From NCBI RefSeq assembly GCF_040581485.1, contig NC_090133.1, positions 22,408,139 to 22,472,138 of the forward strand: a DNA stretch of 64,000 bases, written 5' to 3'. Source of the stretch: Linepithema humile. Lineage: Eukaryota; Arthropoda; Insecta; Hymenoptera; Formicidae. Numbering within the stretch: the first letter of the stretch is position 1; the number at the start of each line of letters is the position of its first letter. Position numbers and translations under genes: made by a program. Below the pieces are notes generated by a model that saw only the letters and a list, made by a program, of their open reading frames with translations, searched no databases and was not told where the DNA came from. This document shows, one piece after another, positions 35,837 to 48,062 of the stretch.

Positions 35837-38800
35837 CTGCGCAGTAATTATTTTATAATTATGAAATGTTTCAAACACTAATCTGCATTTATTTTTTTAT
35901 TTTACAGATCAACTTTGTGCGCGTAATCGGTGCTACAAAATATATTCGTTCCGTCGTATAGTATAACAAAATGCGCGTCGGGAGTGCCGTTAATGCCGAG
36001 AGTTATAGCGAATCTATAGATGAACGCATTTTTGCTGTATGACAAATATTGGGACACGATTTTTTTTTACTTTAGGCTTGGCTCAGGGGGGGGAAAGGTC
36101 GCTTTCAATCATAAAATCTCCACTACGGCAGGGCAATCTTCGGTTCTACGTGCAGCGCGCTAGTTGTACAGATAGCCGGACTGTCGAAGATAGTCGAGGA
36201 CGGCTACCGGAGTTAGTCAAACGCTACCGATTGCTTTTCAGATGTCTTGTATCTAGTCGGTTGATTGCATGACTAATCGCACCTCATCTTCTTCGAGCTT
36301 ACCTTTGCCCTCTGTTTTGAGAGAATCGTGCCCCAATTGATAAATGTGGTCGTCTGAAACGCGGACGAAATTCGCGCGTAACGTCGCAGCTTGGACAGTT
36401 CGGTTCGATTCGCCTGCGATGTCGGGAGTGTCGTTTTAAGTATCGCGCGATTTTCGTATTCAGGTACGCATGCGAGCAATGCATGCGCCGCGAACGCGTG
36501 TGATTCAGTGTAAGTGCTTCGAAGGACCACTGAGAGGAGGAGGAGGCTCAGGAGGAGCATCGGGCGCCGGCGGAGCAACTTTACGGTAAGCAATAATTCA
36601 TTTATTTGTTGAAAATATTGTACATTAAAATATTTGAAAGACAAAATATTTACATTAGTTAATATTTATCATTATTAAAATTTATTTGTATATTTTTTTA
36701 CTTTTTATTTAAATAATTAAACTTTTTTAATAATTTTTTTATTACATATTTGCTTAGAAAACGAATTAAAAGTTCAATGTACTCAATATTTTTTATGATT
36801 TCACAAATATTTCATATTGTGAACGCTGCTATAATTTTGATTTATTTCGTGTTTTACAGATCAACTATGCAGATCAACAGAACGACAACTCCGCTGCTGC
36901 GCATCGATCGGTGAGTTAGTTTAATTTGTCTTTTATTATTAAGATAATAGATCGAATAATAGTGTGAAAATATATAGACGCGAGACACTTTGCAGGTCGT
37001 ATAATTTTTATTGCCTTATAGTAGTTATATCAAAGTTTTATTCTCTCGTATTTTTTAAAAGTATTTTGAGTTGTACGTGCATTTGTTTTTAAAAGAACGA
37101 AGTATTTATTTTTCTAGTAAATTTATATTAAATTTAATTATGTGTTACCAATATTATTATATATATCTAGAAAAAATACATATTATACTAGATTATAATT
37201 ATAAAAATTATTAAAAAATATGTAACCTGCAAAATGCGTTGTACATTAAAAAAAAGCAAAGTGTTTCTAATTTTGATTTTGATTGAGCCCGAAGTTGAAA
37301 CAACTTTCATCAGCCTAATAGCCCTTTGAATGCATATATATTAAATATTAATCATATAATATTAAAAATATAATCATACACCAGAATACTTTAAATAAAA
37401 TTATAAAAGGTACACTATTTCTTCGATTCATTATCTTAAAATGGATAGGCTAGGACTTAGATGCGTTGATGAATATTTAATCCTGGAATATTTCCTAAAT
37501 GTATTTCATGATTGACAGATCAGAACAAAATATATTGAATTATTCAGAAAGTTTGTAGAATTTTTTGATGACAGAATTGAAAACAATTTTTATATGTTTA
37601 TATATCTTTATTTAATAATGTATGCACAAGTTGTTAAAGATGGCCAAAAGTTGTCGAAAACAATGGTGCATATATTACTGAACAAAGATGACTCTAAACA
37701 TATAAAAATAGTTTTCAATTTTATTATAAAAATTATTACAAATTTTTTAAATAACCTAATATATTTTTATTCTGAATAATGTACTTGTGTTTATATATTT
37801 ATATATGTTTATATATTTATTTATATTTTTTTTATATAAGAAAAAATAGAAGAAAAAAAATATTTAAAAAAAAAGATTATACATAAAATAAAAGATAAAA
37901 CTTGTTAATACATAGAAAAAAAGTATTTGCTGCCGCAGTAAATTTTATATAAGCTATCGTAGCAAAATTTCTTACAGTTGATTATTATTTGAACAGCAAA
38001 GAGATTTGTTATAGATAATAATTTTATTTACCGAAATTAGTTTTTAAATCTGCAAATTATATTGCTAATATATAATAAGAAATTTATTTTTATCTTATTA
38101 TCAAAGTTTGTATTAATAGCGACAATTCATTGCAATAGTAAAATAAATTTATTAAAAATTAATTATTTTGTTGTAACAGCGAATTTTAACTTGTTTTCTC
38201 ATCTCAAAATTTGTCGATTTTTTGAACAAACCAGATTTGCTGCATATTGAATAATCTGTAAAAGTAGTTACAATAGCGAAATTTTATCGCTAACATATTT
38301 AACATGCAATAGCAACAATTATTTTATTGCGATAGCAAAATTCCTTTTCTGTGTGTAAATGTGTACTTTCATTTCTTCCTTCCCTACGGTAAGTGGTTTA
38401 TTTTTTTATATCTTTCCAGGATTAAATATTATAAATTGGCGTTAAAAAGCAAAAGTAAGAAAATTTTTAAATACATATGTACCACAAATGTATCATAAAT
38501 TTAAATTAAAAATAAAAAAGAAAATTCTTTTACACAAACGTAAATATATTAATGAATTATGGTATATTTGAAATAATTGATCTAATAAAGAAAGAGTGCA
38601 TTTTTTATTAACAATTTATTTACAATTTTAAAATATATATTTATTCTTGCTATACGTCAATTTCTTCGCAATCTTTCCTAGCTTACCCATGCATCCGTGG
38701 TCCTATGGCTTAACACTAGAACACTAGAACTATCAAAGCGGTCAAAATGACCGGTTTATTCATTTTAGAATAATTATTTAAATTTATATTGTATTTTTTG

Positions 38801-39942
38801 AGATTTTTTTCTGTGACTTGTGTTGCATTGTGTTAAATAATTTAATTAATTAATGTACTTTTTCTCTTTATCACTTTTTATAAAAAAAGAAAAAAGAAAT
38901 AGAAGTTGGTATATGTTAATCGTCGGTAGTTCCAGTGTTGATCCCATGGTTGAGCATGGACTTTCGAAATTCGTGGTCCCATTGATGATGGTCGAGCACG
39001 GATCTCGAAACATTGATATGATCGAACATTGAACAATGGTCGACTATCAATACAAATTTCGGACGCAACTAGCGGAAACTGAGCCGAGCTCTGCGCTAGC
39101 GTCCTGCGAGAAACATCGAGACAATTGCTCTCGGATTTTCGATGCAAATAGCGGTAACTGAGCTGAGCTCTGCGCTAAGCATCACTCGAAAAACGCCGAG
39201 GTCGTTATCCTCGGAATTCTCTCAAGTGAGAGATGTCATTTGCGTACACGAAAATGCGTATAACGTGATATTAAATCGATACTTATGAATTAAATCTTTA
39301 ATCGTTAAATCATTATCTCTATCCGCGTTACTCGGTTTATTTGATTTACACGAGTTTTCAGATATCTACATCTTTTATTATAGGTAGAATTTTCTATTAG
39401 ATAGAATTGTTTTATTAGGTAGGATTTTTGGATAGGCAAGATTAAATAATTTTATACAAATTTTGTATTCTTTTTATTTCTTTACATCGATAAATTTTGA
39501 AACTTCTGCTTTGACAGTGAGTTTGCAGTTTGTCGGTGACAAAGATAATGACAAAACTTCGGGTGAGCAAACAGCAAGATTTTCTTTCGAAAAATGAAAG
39601 AAATTTTTTGCGCAAATATAGTATTATATTAAAAGTACAGGCGTTTAGATGTTTAAATGTATAGATAATAACTTTCACGATCGAGATAGTAAAGTTTTCT
39701 ACCGTTTTATGAGATACTTTGCTCTTTCCAAGTAAAATCTTTTAAATTTTCCATAAATTTTTTTAATGTTTAAACACCTTTATTGACATCTTGATAACAA
39801 ATAAATTATTATATTAATTTTTATAATTGGAATATTAAGTTCAAAGAAATGATGAAGGTACATCTTCCTTTTATTTAATATTATTTCTATTTTATGTTAT
39901 TTTGTGTATTGTTTTGGTGAAAAATGAAGAGGGCAATATACA
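35837..39942 (+). repeat. Copy B of the spliced-looking repeat unit
   Basis: Collinear with copy C and inverted relative to copy A. It contains the 676-type exon-like block at 35908-36585 (acceptor TTTTACAG, donor GTAAGC), the 51-base block at 36860-36910 (acceptor TTTTACAG, donor GTGAGT), a long AT-rich stretch with a 61-codon frame at 37594-37779, the small inverted-repeat element and about two minisatellite units. It lacks the first exon-like block and its intron, which copy C retains. Similarity stops at 39942, just after GAAGAGGGCAATATA. It is more diverged from A and C than they are from each other. Confidence 0.75.
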
Positions 39943-40104
39943 AGGTGTTTCGGTAAAGGTGGGCAATCTCTCGTGGGCATGTAGAACAGATAAAAATAAC
40001 CTCATAAGTTGCTATAAAATTTTTTTCTACAACGCATCTTCACTGAGATATTTGTTTTCAAAGTTAAAATTTGAGAAGCGTTTTTTTAAAATAACTTTTA
40101 TATT
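39943..40104. other. Unclassified repeat-like segment
   Basis: Begins ACAAGGTGTTTCGGTAAAGG directly after copy B and runs to the broken end of the Copia fragment. The opening resembles MITE-type ends, but no matching inverted end was found in the window. Confidence 0.3.
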
Positions 40105-40286
40105 ACTTTGTTTCATTGTCTGTGTGAAGAATTTTAACAGAATAACCCTTCTTATTTTTCACTAATCTTGTGAATTCTTTGAATACTTCCAATAAATCAG
40201 ATTTGTGTTTTAGAAACGATACAATACGATATCCTGAATAATCGTCTTTGAATAATGTAAAATAGTTTGCACTTTCAATAGAGGTG
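40105..40286 (-). pseudogene. Copia integrase core fragment
   Basis: Minus-strand translation gives FKDDYSGYR and, after a frameshift, LKHKSDLLEVFKEF and ILHTDN. These are the first and second catalytic-Asp regions of a Copia integrase. It continues the fragment interrupted by the hAT and ends at about 40107. Confidence 0.7.
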
Positions 40287-40549
40287 CAGGGTCGGAATTA
40301 CGATTTTGTGGCCCCTAAGCTATGATTTTAAAGAGGCCCCCATATTTCTTGAAAATTTAATTTTTGCGATAGTTTGAGCAAAAAAAAAAAAAAACCTATT
40401 GCAGCGGACTTATAGAAATAACAAAACATAATATACAACAATATACATACCTATGTATATACAAATATATATGTCCGCATTTATTGCAACTCACATTACA
40501 AACGAATAGTATACAATATCGGGATCCAATTTTATTTAAAACATTCGTT

Positions 40550-43500
40550 TTCGTGCTTTTCTTATTGCGAAGTCTGTTACAATATCTTCAAATGACAAAG
40601 TTCTCAGTTTATCACTCTCTATATATAAAATACTCAAAGAACATAGTTTTCTTTGCAGCATGCTTGCACGACATTCATTTTTTACTCTTTTCAGCCTGCT
40701 AAATGATCTTTCTCCAGTTTACTGGCAATTACTTATCATTAAAGTTAGAAAAATTCGAAATATAGTTTCGACATTTGGAAAAACTGACTGCACATTATCT
40801 TTTATTATTATATTATATAAGCTTTGAAAAGTATAGTCTTTTATTTCAAAATAATTTTTTTTTTATATATAAGTGAAAATGTTTTATCTCTTCGCATAAA
40901 TTTTCATCTATATCATCAGGGTAATTATTTACTAATACTTTTACATTTTCTGTCAATTTGTTGTCTTTTAGATCAAAATTTAGAAGAAATGAAAATTTGT
41001 TTGAAATATTTTCATACACTTCAGCTCTTTTCTGTATATTGGTTTCTAAAGCGTCCATAATAGGGATAAAAGATTTTATTCGGAATCGATCTCTAGGAGA
41101 AAGATCATCAATATCGAGTGCACTTCCATCATTAATTTGTACTTTTCTAAATCTTCTTCTTTTCTTTACGTTCTTATAATCTATGTCGTCTTTTAATTTT
41201 CTTTCGCATTTTGTTCAAATTTATCGAAATCATTTCTGCTTTTTTTTATAAACTCTGATAAATATGCATACATTTTTGAACATATATTTAATGATGTTTG
41301 AGGATCTTGTAATATTTTGCTGGTTTTTTGAAACTCTTCTAATATATTATTATATAATATAAGCATAAACATAAATTCAAGTTCTTTTATTTTCTCGTGA
41401 ATAATAGATGCTTCTCTTTTAGTTTCGCCATTTTCATATTCATTATCTTGAAATGTTTTCAAAGCATCAATAATTAAATCGTAATTTTTTAAAACTGCTC
41501 TTGTAGCCTCAACATTTGCTTCCCATCTTGTATCAGAAAGACATTTTGGAATTTCAGAATTGGATCCCAAACTCGATTTTAAAATAGACCATCGTTTTGT
41601 CGAAGCAGAAAAAAATATGTATATTTGTTGCAAAATCGCAAAAAAGTTTACTGCATCTATACAACAATTAACTGCAGCGCGTCCAACTAAATTTAACGAA
41701 TGTCCAGCACAAGGAATATATACAGCATATTTATATTTTTCTAAAATTTTTTGTTGCATACCCTTATATCTTCCTGACATATTGGCTGCGTTATCATAGG
41801 ATTGTCTTCTACATTTGTTAAAATCAATTTTACACTCATTTATAATATAATTAAATATCAAATTGGCCAAATTTTCTCCAGAATTGTTTTCTATTGATAT
41901 AAATGTTAAAAATCGTTCGACGGGATAACCATCATGAGGAAATACATATCTTACAATAACAGTTAATTGATCAATATGTGAGTAATCAGGTGTGGAATCA
42001 ACAGATAAACTAAAATATCCTGCTTTTCTTAAATCTTCAAAAATAGAGTTTCTTACTTTTTCAGCCATTAAATCAATAATTTCATTACATATTGTTTTAG
42101 ATAAATATGATGGTTTTCCAGAATTCCCATAACGGCTTATATGATCAGCGAGAAATGGATCAAATTGAGCAATTAATTCTAATAATCCAAGAAAATTTCC
42201 ATTTTGAGGTGAATCAAATTTTTCTTCAGTGCCCCGAAATGGCAATCCTCGTTCTGCCAACGTAGATACGACTGCAACAATACGTTGAAGTACTTGCCTC
42301 CAATATTTTTGTTCTTTTATAATTTGTTTTTCTAATTTTGTATTTAAAGTAGATTCACCTTTCCTTGTTAAATATGTGAGTAAAGCTGCTCTATGACAAT
42401 TTAAATTCTCATGTTGTTTAATTACAATGGAGTTCCGCCAATCATTAAAGCCATTATTGGCTAAGGTGCAGTTTGAATTTGAAAAAAGCTTGCATACAAA
42501 ACAATAAACACATCCAGTTGATGGAGAATACACTAACCATTCTCGACTATATTTTTCGCCATTAATTTTTGTGGAATAGAAAAGCCCTCGAGAGCAATAT
42601 CTTGCTTGATTTTTATATATCTGTTTGGATTTTTCAAATGAATCCTGCCAGTTTTGGCAATCAGCAGGTCCTTTTTGAACCCAAAATGAAATATCATCCT
42701 TAGTTAAAGTATTCCATAGACCGACATCACTATATTTTGTATTGATATTTTCTTGAGAACTTCTTATTTTATAGTCTAAAATATTATAATCAAATATAGT
42801 TTTCTTTTTTTTAAACGGATATAGATCAAAGAAATCTTGAATGAAAAAACGAATGCAAATTTCCGTTCTTATATATAATTTTTAGAAAATATGAATACTA
42901 TAAAATAAATGCAAATATAAATGTGAATAACGTTCAGTTCGTATTTTGTTCAATTTGTTCAAAAGATGATAAAAAAAAATATATATATATATATATATTT
43001 GTAACTTATATGTGAATATATCACATATTTATTTGTTATTGTTTGAAGAAAAAATCGTATATTGTTTTTTATTCTCGTGTTTATTATTCATAATTAAATT
43101 ATTATTATATTGTTATTAATTATTATAATATTATTATTTACAATAAAAATTAAGTATAAAATAAAAAAGTTACAGAATAATGCTAATTGGAAATCATTTT
43201 AAAGAAATAGAACAAAAAATCGAATAAATAAAATCTGAATAAATTTAGCGATAATAATTATTAGCTTTGTAAATCATGCTTTTTATAACTATAATAATAA
43301 TAATTTTTCAAATAAAATTTGAATAGAATGTTTTATTATATTAATAATTACAATAAAATTTGCATAATTACTATATTGTTTGACATTTTTGCTTTTATTG
43401 CATGTAAATGCAAACACTAACTTTAATTGAAAGCGAAAGTTAACAGATGAAAAGAAATGAGTAAAGCATGAACGTGGATATGCCTATTTATTCGCATTTA

Positions 43501-43801
43501 TATTGTTTGTTTGTTGTTTATTTTTTAGTATATAACTATCTTGAGAAATAATAGGAGAAACAGCTTCTGTTCTGCAGTCTGCAGTTTCAGAATTAGACGC
43601 AGTATCTGTAGGAATATTTGTAGACATATCTGTAGAAATAGTTGGTACGTCAGGTTGACTCCTAATAAATAAATCCTCCTTCATGTATTCTCCTTCTGGT
43701 ATTTTAAAATAACTATTAATTTGAGGTAAATTAGATAATTTAGCTTCTAATAACTTCTTCTTCTTCCTCTTTTGATATCCACTTGCAAAACTTCTTTTCA
43801 T
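40550..43801 (-). pseudogene. hAT transposase of the zinc finger MYM-type 1-like (DUF4371) group
   Basis: The N-terminal exon (43484-43801) begins with a Lys/Arg-rich segment (KRKKKKLLEAKLSNLPQI). After an AT-rich gap that may include an intron, the TTF-type zinc-finger region (QARYCSRGLFYS, YSPSTGCVYCFVCKLF) starts near 42840. The large frame 41193-42533 has the RNase H-like core with SLSVDSTPDYSHIDQL (first Asp) and YDNAANMSGRYKGMQ, GHSLNLVG and SDTRWEA. The dimerisation domain is recognisable at about 40550-40740 (GERSFSRLKR and SLSILYIESDKLR), but a stop and frameshift near 40720-41190 break it. It was probably active until fairly recently, given the long intact core. Confidence 0.82.
42840..43483. 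other. AT-rich interval inside the hAT element
   Basis: Contains a TA microsatellite (about 42980-43000) and AT-rich DNA between the two coding parts of the transposase. It is probably an intron or an untranslated part; splice sites were not resolved. Confidence 0.35.
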
Positions 43802-44015
43802 TTTTAATTAAAAATTTTAAATAAAACTTGAACCAGCACGGAAGTAAATCAGAAATAAACTGTTGTCTACGTCAGAGAAGCATTCAAGCGACCTAGCTAT
43901 TCTGATATCGGAGACAATTGAACATAAAAACAATTGCAGGTATGGTACGTCAGACCACAGATGTATCATGCCGTCTTCATAGTTACAAATAAAGAGTTTC
44001 CGATATATGTATATA

Positions 44016-44476
44016 CAGGGTGTCTGGCAATAATCGCCCCACCGGTCATATACAGGTAGAGGAGGTCAAATCGAGTAGAAAAGTCCTTTACCATTTTTTA
44101 ATTTTCATAATAAGTACTGAGTAATTAACGAAAAAAGATCGGCGAATCCGCGCGAGTAAAGCGCGCGCGGTGAGAAGGACGTCCCACTGCTACGCGATCA
44201 CTAGGACACAAGGATCTAGCGTTACGCGCCGCTCGTATGTTGCCATTGTCATTTGTAGAGCGCTCCTCCCAACGCTTCATCGCGCGCCTAGTGATCGCAT
44301 AGCAGTGGGATGTCCTTCTCACCGCGCGCGCTTTACTCGCGCGGATTCGCCGATCTTTTTTCGTTAATTACTCAGTACTTATTATGAAAATTAAAAAATG
44401 GTAAAGGACTTTTCTACTCGATTTGACCTCCTCTACCTGTATATGACCGGTGGGGCGATTATTGCCAGACACCCTG
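44016..44476. mobile_element. 461-base foldback MITE nested in the hAT element
   Basis: Two 190-base arms (44016-44205 and 44287-44476) are nearly perfect inverted copies. They begin CAGGGTGTCTGGCAATAA and are flanked by TA on each side. The arms even include the GC-rich GCGCGAGTAAAGCGCGCGCG segment. The 81-base centre has no gene. Arm length and TA flanks suggest a Tc1/mariner-type or similar TA-targeting family. Confidence 0.88.
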
Positions 44477-44826
44477 TATATCTATATTATATATATATTT
44501 TTTTTAGCTATAATAGGAAAACCCGAAAAAAAGAAAATAAAAGAAAGGAGATATATAATTTTGTAATTTACGGCTTTTCGCAAAAAAATATTGTAATAAA
44601 TTATTTTTTGTTGTGATAAATATAAAAAACATAATTGATAAAAAAGGCTATAACAATAAAAAATAATTTTTTATTATTTGAATAATTTTTTGCTGTTATT
44701 ATTTTATTAACAATTTTATTAACAAAAAATACATTTTTTTTTATTTTTTCTATATTAAGGAGGCCTCCTTATAATGTGAAGCCCCTAAGCTGTAGCTTAT
44801 TTAGCTTATGTGTAGATCCGGCACTG

Positions 44827-46264
44827 TAGAGGTGACTAATATTGGACCACATAAATCGCTGAAGATTCGTTCACAAGGTTTTCCGTGCATGTAACTTCTT
44901 GTTTTTGTAAAAGATTGACAATGCTGTTTTTCATATATACATGCTTCACATAAAAATTGATGTTGAGAAGTAAATTTTATTTTATTCAAAGCTCCTTCAT
45001 TGATTAATTTTTATAAGGAACGTTGATTGATATGTCTTTCATGCCAATCTTTTATGCCATAGTTTAAAATCATTTTTCTGGACGGTATTTACTTCAAGAT
45101 TCGAAATTGTTCGAAACTGCATTATTATTCTGTTAAAATTCTTCTTTTACAATCTTCATTTCTCTCTTTGTAAGTATTCCTTCAGAAAATAAATTCTTCT
45201 TTAGCTCTGGAACATAAAGTACATTTTCAATTATTGAATCATGCCATTTATTGTTTATAAGTTTTTGAATTTTAATTATTCCAGTTCCTTTGACGTCTAA
45301 TTGTCGATTGTCTCCAAGTGAAACTTTTACATTTTTCATTGTTTCATCAAGTGTATTAAAGAAATCACGACGATATGACATATGTTTTGAAGATCCACTA
45401 TCTATAATCCAAGCATCTTCAGTTTTAATATGCATATCTTTTTCTTCTTTACTTACAGTAAAAGCTGAAAAATTGCTTTGTTGTTTTTCTTTCGACGAAT
45501 CTTGTTTAGTTTCACGTAATTTTTTCGAAACCTTACATTCAGATGCATAATGTCCTTTCTTTTGACAATTATAGCACATAATTGGATTTCTTATTAAATC
45601 CTGATTTTTGATTCTTTGAAACTTTATCGCCTTCTTTAGTTTTTGACAATGCGATCAATGCATTTTCTTTTTGTTCGTTGGAAGTTAGAAAAGCCTCTTC
45701 ATCTAGTAAACGTGTTGTCAAATTAATAAGTGTTTGTTTATCTTCTGATGTAGATAACCAAGCTTGTCTGAAGTTTCTATATTTAATTGGAATAGTTCCG
45801 ATGATTTTCGTGATAATTGCTGTATCACTAATCAGTTCACTAATAGTCCTTGATTTGACGTGCAAGATTTTCAACTTTTGCAACGTGTTGCAAATTGCGA
45901 CAGTGTCTGTTGAATTCATTACATATTGATGAAAATGTTCATGCACTAACATTTTATTCAATTCACTTTTCTGCTCATAAATTGAATCTAATTTGTCGAC
46001 TATTTCTTTTGAAGTCTGACAATTTTCGATTAAAGTGATTTGAGTAACCTCAAGAGTAGATGTGAGAATGAACATAGCAGTTGCATCATCTTTTAACCAT
46101 TCTTGTTTTTCCGCAGGACGATCATTATTCGGTTTTAATGCAACTCCTGTCGCAATTTCATAAAGTCCTTTTGCTCTTAAAGCACATTTTATTTGAAATT
46201 TCCATTGATGATAACTACTTCCATTAAATTTGATAACATAAAGTGTTTTTAATTTCTCTGCCAT
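44827..46264 (-). pseudogene. Copia gag and protease/integrase N-terminus, frameshifted
   Basis: The gag frame starts at 46264 with a retrotransposon gag polyprotein of the UBN2/Copia type (motif SSYHQWKFQIKCALRA). Near 45575 the frame shifts, and the following frame opens with a CCHC zinc knuckle (CYNCQKKGHYASEC) and the aspartic protease motif IDSGSSKHM (45133-45579). Further shifts follow before the integrase zinc-binding region (CEACIYEKQH) at 44801-44989, where the hAT begins. The shifts make it inactive. Confidence 0.8.
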
Positions 46265-46504
46265 TTTCTTTAATTTAATTTTGATTGAATGAAACAGATT
46301 CGACGATTTACAATTGAGTCACTTTAGATGAGAAATAATCCACTATCTTCTCACTTTTTTGAATTCGTTTAGACAATGTTAAAAAATGTTTTTGATAATC
46401 AATGCGCACGACGCACTCGATTGCGCACACGATTTAACGCGGAAGATCGATTTACGAAAACTGATTTCGCGGACTTATTATTTCACTAAGCCACAGTTTA
46501 CCAA

Positions 46505-46522
46505 CGTTCTGTGCCCATTACC
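46505..46522 (-). other. Copia-type primer-binding site
   Basis: Minus-strand GGTAATGGGCACAG resembles the GGTTATGGGCCCAG following the 5' LTR of Drosophila copia (recalled from known elements), where a fragment of initiator tRNA primes. The LTR should start directly beyond 46522. Confidence 0.45.
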
Positions 46523-46985
46523 TTTTGAATCAAATGTGAAATAATATATATTCGATCGTTTAACCTTTTTAATTAATCAATTGAAAATACAAAGATCATG
46601 AGAAGAAGAATTATTATTATATATCGTAATCAAGGTGATAACAATATTTCAATAAATATGTTTATAGTGAAAATAAAATAAGTACTTGATTTTAAATGTA
46701 AATTATAATAATTTACTCCAATACTTTCTAAATATCTACCGATATTAGAAATATCTTTCTAAATATTATAGCTATTGATTGATAGCTTTTATTGTTATGA
46801 GCTTCCGCGTTCAGGATTTTCATTCCGGTGTTACTTATTCTAATTACGTTTTACGTATATTTAGATATGTTTATTATTAACGAATCGTTTTAGATCATTT
46901 TATTAGCTATTGCTAAAATTATATTTTTCCAGATTGCAAGGTATTAATAATTCTTAAATCAAATAAAATCAATAAGGAGCGTAAA
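46523..46985. other. Probable Copia 5' LTR and spacer
   Basis: Sequence adjoining the primer-binding site should be the Copia LTR. Without a second LTR in the window its outer end cannot be placed. No gene is seen. Confidence 0.35.
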
Positions 46986-47879
46986 GAGCCACAATGCTAG
47001 ATTTTCGTGCAAAGGTTATGATATATTCATTAAAAATGTTTACAAACGTTTCAGCCTGCCATCAGGCCTTCTTCAATGTACAAAATAAGAAACAATAAAA
47101 TATAAAATTCGCCCGCAATGATTAAATAATTAAAAGATGTAAAAGACGTATTTGCAATCCTTTATCGACCATATTGTTGTTCGTTAATAAATTAGATAGG
47201 ACTGCAATAGATGCAAAAAAATACAATAATAGTTAAAATAAATAAAATAAAAAGAAGGTAAAATTAAGAAAAAAGATAAACGTACTTGTATTAATTACAT
47301 GATGGAGAAGCGCTCGCCCAAGTAGAAGGAACGAGATGGAAAAGTTAAGACCAGATGTCTTTACATGTTGAACTTGAATATTTTAGTGATCGTAATTTGT
47401 TATTGGTATCGTAATTGGTTGTTGAAATTCAGAAATTCCAATTGACGGTAGAAAGGGAGAAAGGGGGGGAGGGGAAGGAGTCAATAGGGAAGGAGAAAGA
47501 TGGGGGTAAAAGGAAATTGGTAGAGGAAAAAGGAGGAAAAAAAAATTTATAGAGGAGGAATTAAATTAATAATCGGGAGATAGGCATCAGGTAAATGATC
47601 CGTGTCGTTTTGATTATTGAGCCCTGCATTTTGTCTTTTAATAAAGACCATTTTAGAAATCAGTCTTTTCGGATAAGAGGGTTCACCGTCCAATATCTTA
47701 ACATTATTCCAATCAAAATCATGGGAAGAATCAATTCTGTGTTTGGAAATGACAGAAGAAGAACAGCTCTTCTTATTAATGTCGTTTTTATGTTCTTTTA
47801 TTCTGGTGTTAAGTTGTCTTTTCGTCTGTCCAACATAAGTCATATTACAATTAATAATTCTTCCCTCCCATGGGTACAC
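46985..47879 (-). mobile_element. Penelope-like retroelement, 3' end
   Basis: The coding part (47547-47879, minus) is the C-terminal GIY-YIG endonuclease domain typical of Penelope-like elements. It has TYVGQTKRQLNTRIKEHK, then HDFDWNNVKIL and LISKMVFI, ending with NQNDTDHLP and a stop. Upstream reverse transcriptase is missing. Downstream, the 3' untranslated region contains GAAGAAGGCCTGATGGCAGG and CTGAAACGTTTG (47040-47090), a motif common at Penelope-like ends in insects. It is truncated at 47880 by unrelated sequence. Confidence 0.8.
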
Positions 47880-48062
47880 CTTGTCGTGGTGGGAGGGCTC
47901 AGTATCCTTCAGGATGGTGGTTTATCCTTAAGGATTTAAAGGGTAAACCATCCTGAAGGAGAAGCTAACGTACCCTCGACACAGCATTGCCACGAGTCGA
48001 TCAATGGCTCTTATGTGGCGAGCGCATGTAATGCATTGAAATGATTATAACAATTGGGCCCT
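47880..48062. repeat. Segment with a perfect-looking hairpin, unclassified
   Basis: CTTCAGGATGGTGGTTTATCC and GGGTAAACCATCCTGAAGG (about 47907-47960) pair as a strong stem with a short loop. The block begins GGGTACACCTTGTCGTGGTG and resembles the structured end of a retroelement, but I cannot name it. It ends where the 752-base array begins. Confidence 0.4.

Larger units (their letters stand above)
32960..35845. repeat. Inverted arms enclosing about 2.3 kb
   Basis: Bases 32960-33335 are an inverted copy of 35597-35845. Shared blocks include TTTTATCATATCATAAAATG, AAGCTTATAAAACAATCTT and GAAAACACCATAAAG in opposite orientation. The interior holds a hairpin (33403-33590), a diverged exon pair (ending at 34079 and 34172-34225) and a foldback element (35268-35606). 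The right arm abuts the start of copy B. Confidence 0.7.
40287..44826 (-). mobile_element. hAT-superfamily DNA transposon (ZMYM1-like), 4,540 bases
   Basis: The ends are imperfect inverted repeats, CAGGGTCGGAATTACG on the left and CAGTGCCGGATCTACAC inverted on the right. They continue into related GGCCCCTAAGCT and AAGCCCCTAAGCT segments. The target duplication TAGAGGTG (40279-40286 and 44827-44834) is exact and eight bases long, diagnostic for hAT. It carries one transposase gene on the minus strand and was later entered by a 461-base foldback MITE. Confidence 0.92.
40105..46522 (-). mobile_element. Copia-type LTR retrotransposon fragment, split by a hAT insertion
   Basis: Two pieces belong together: 44827-46522 (leader, gag, protease, start of integrase) and 40105-40286 (integrase core), separated by the hAT element. 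The 8-base duplication TAGAGGTG on both sides of the hAT proves the split. A primer-binding site resembling that of Drosophila copia (minus strand GGTAATGGGCACAG, 46505-46522) marks the inner edge of the 5' LTR, which should lie beyond 46522; its outer end was not identified. The reverse transcriptase, RNase H and 3' LTR are missing. Confidence 0.75.
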
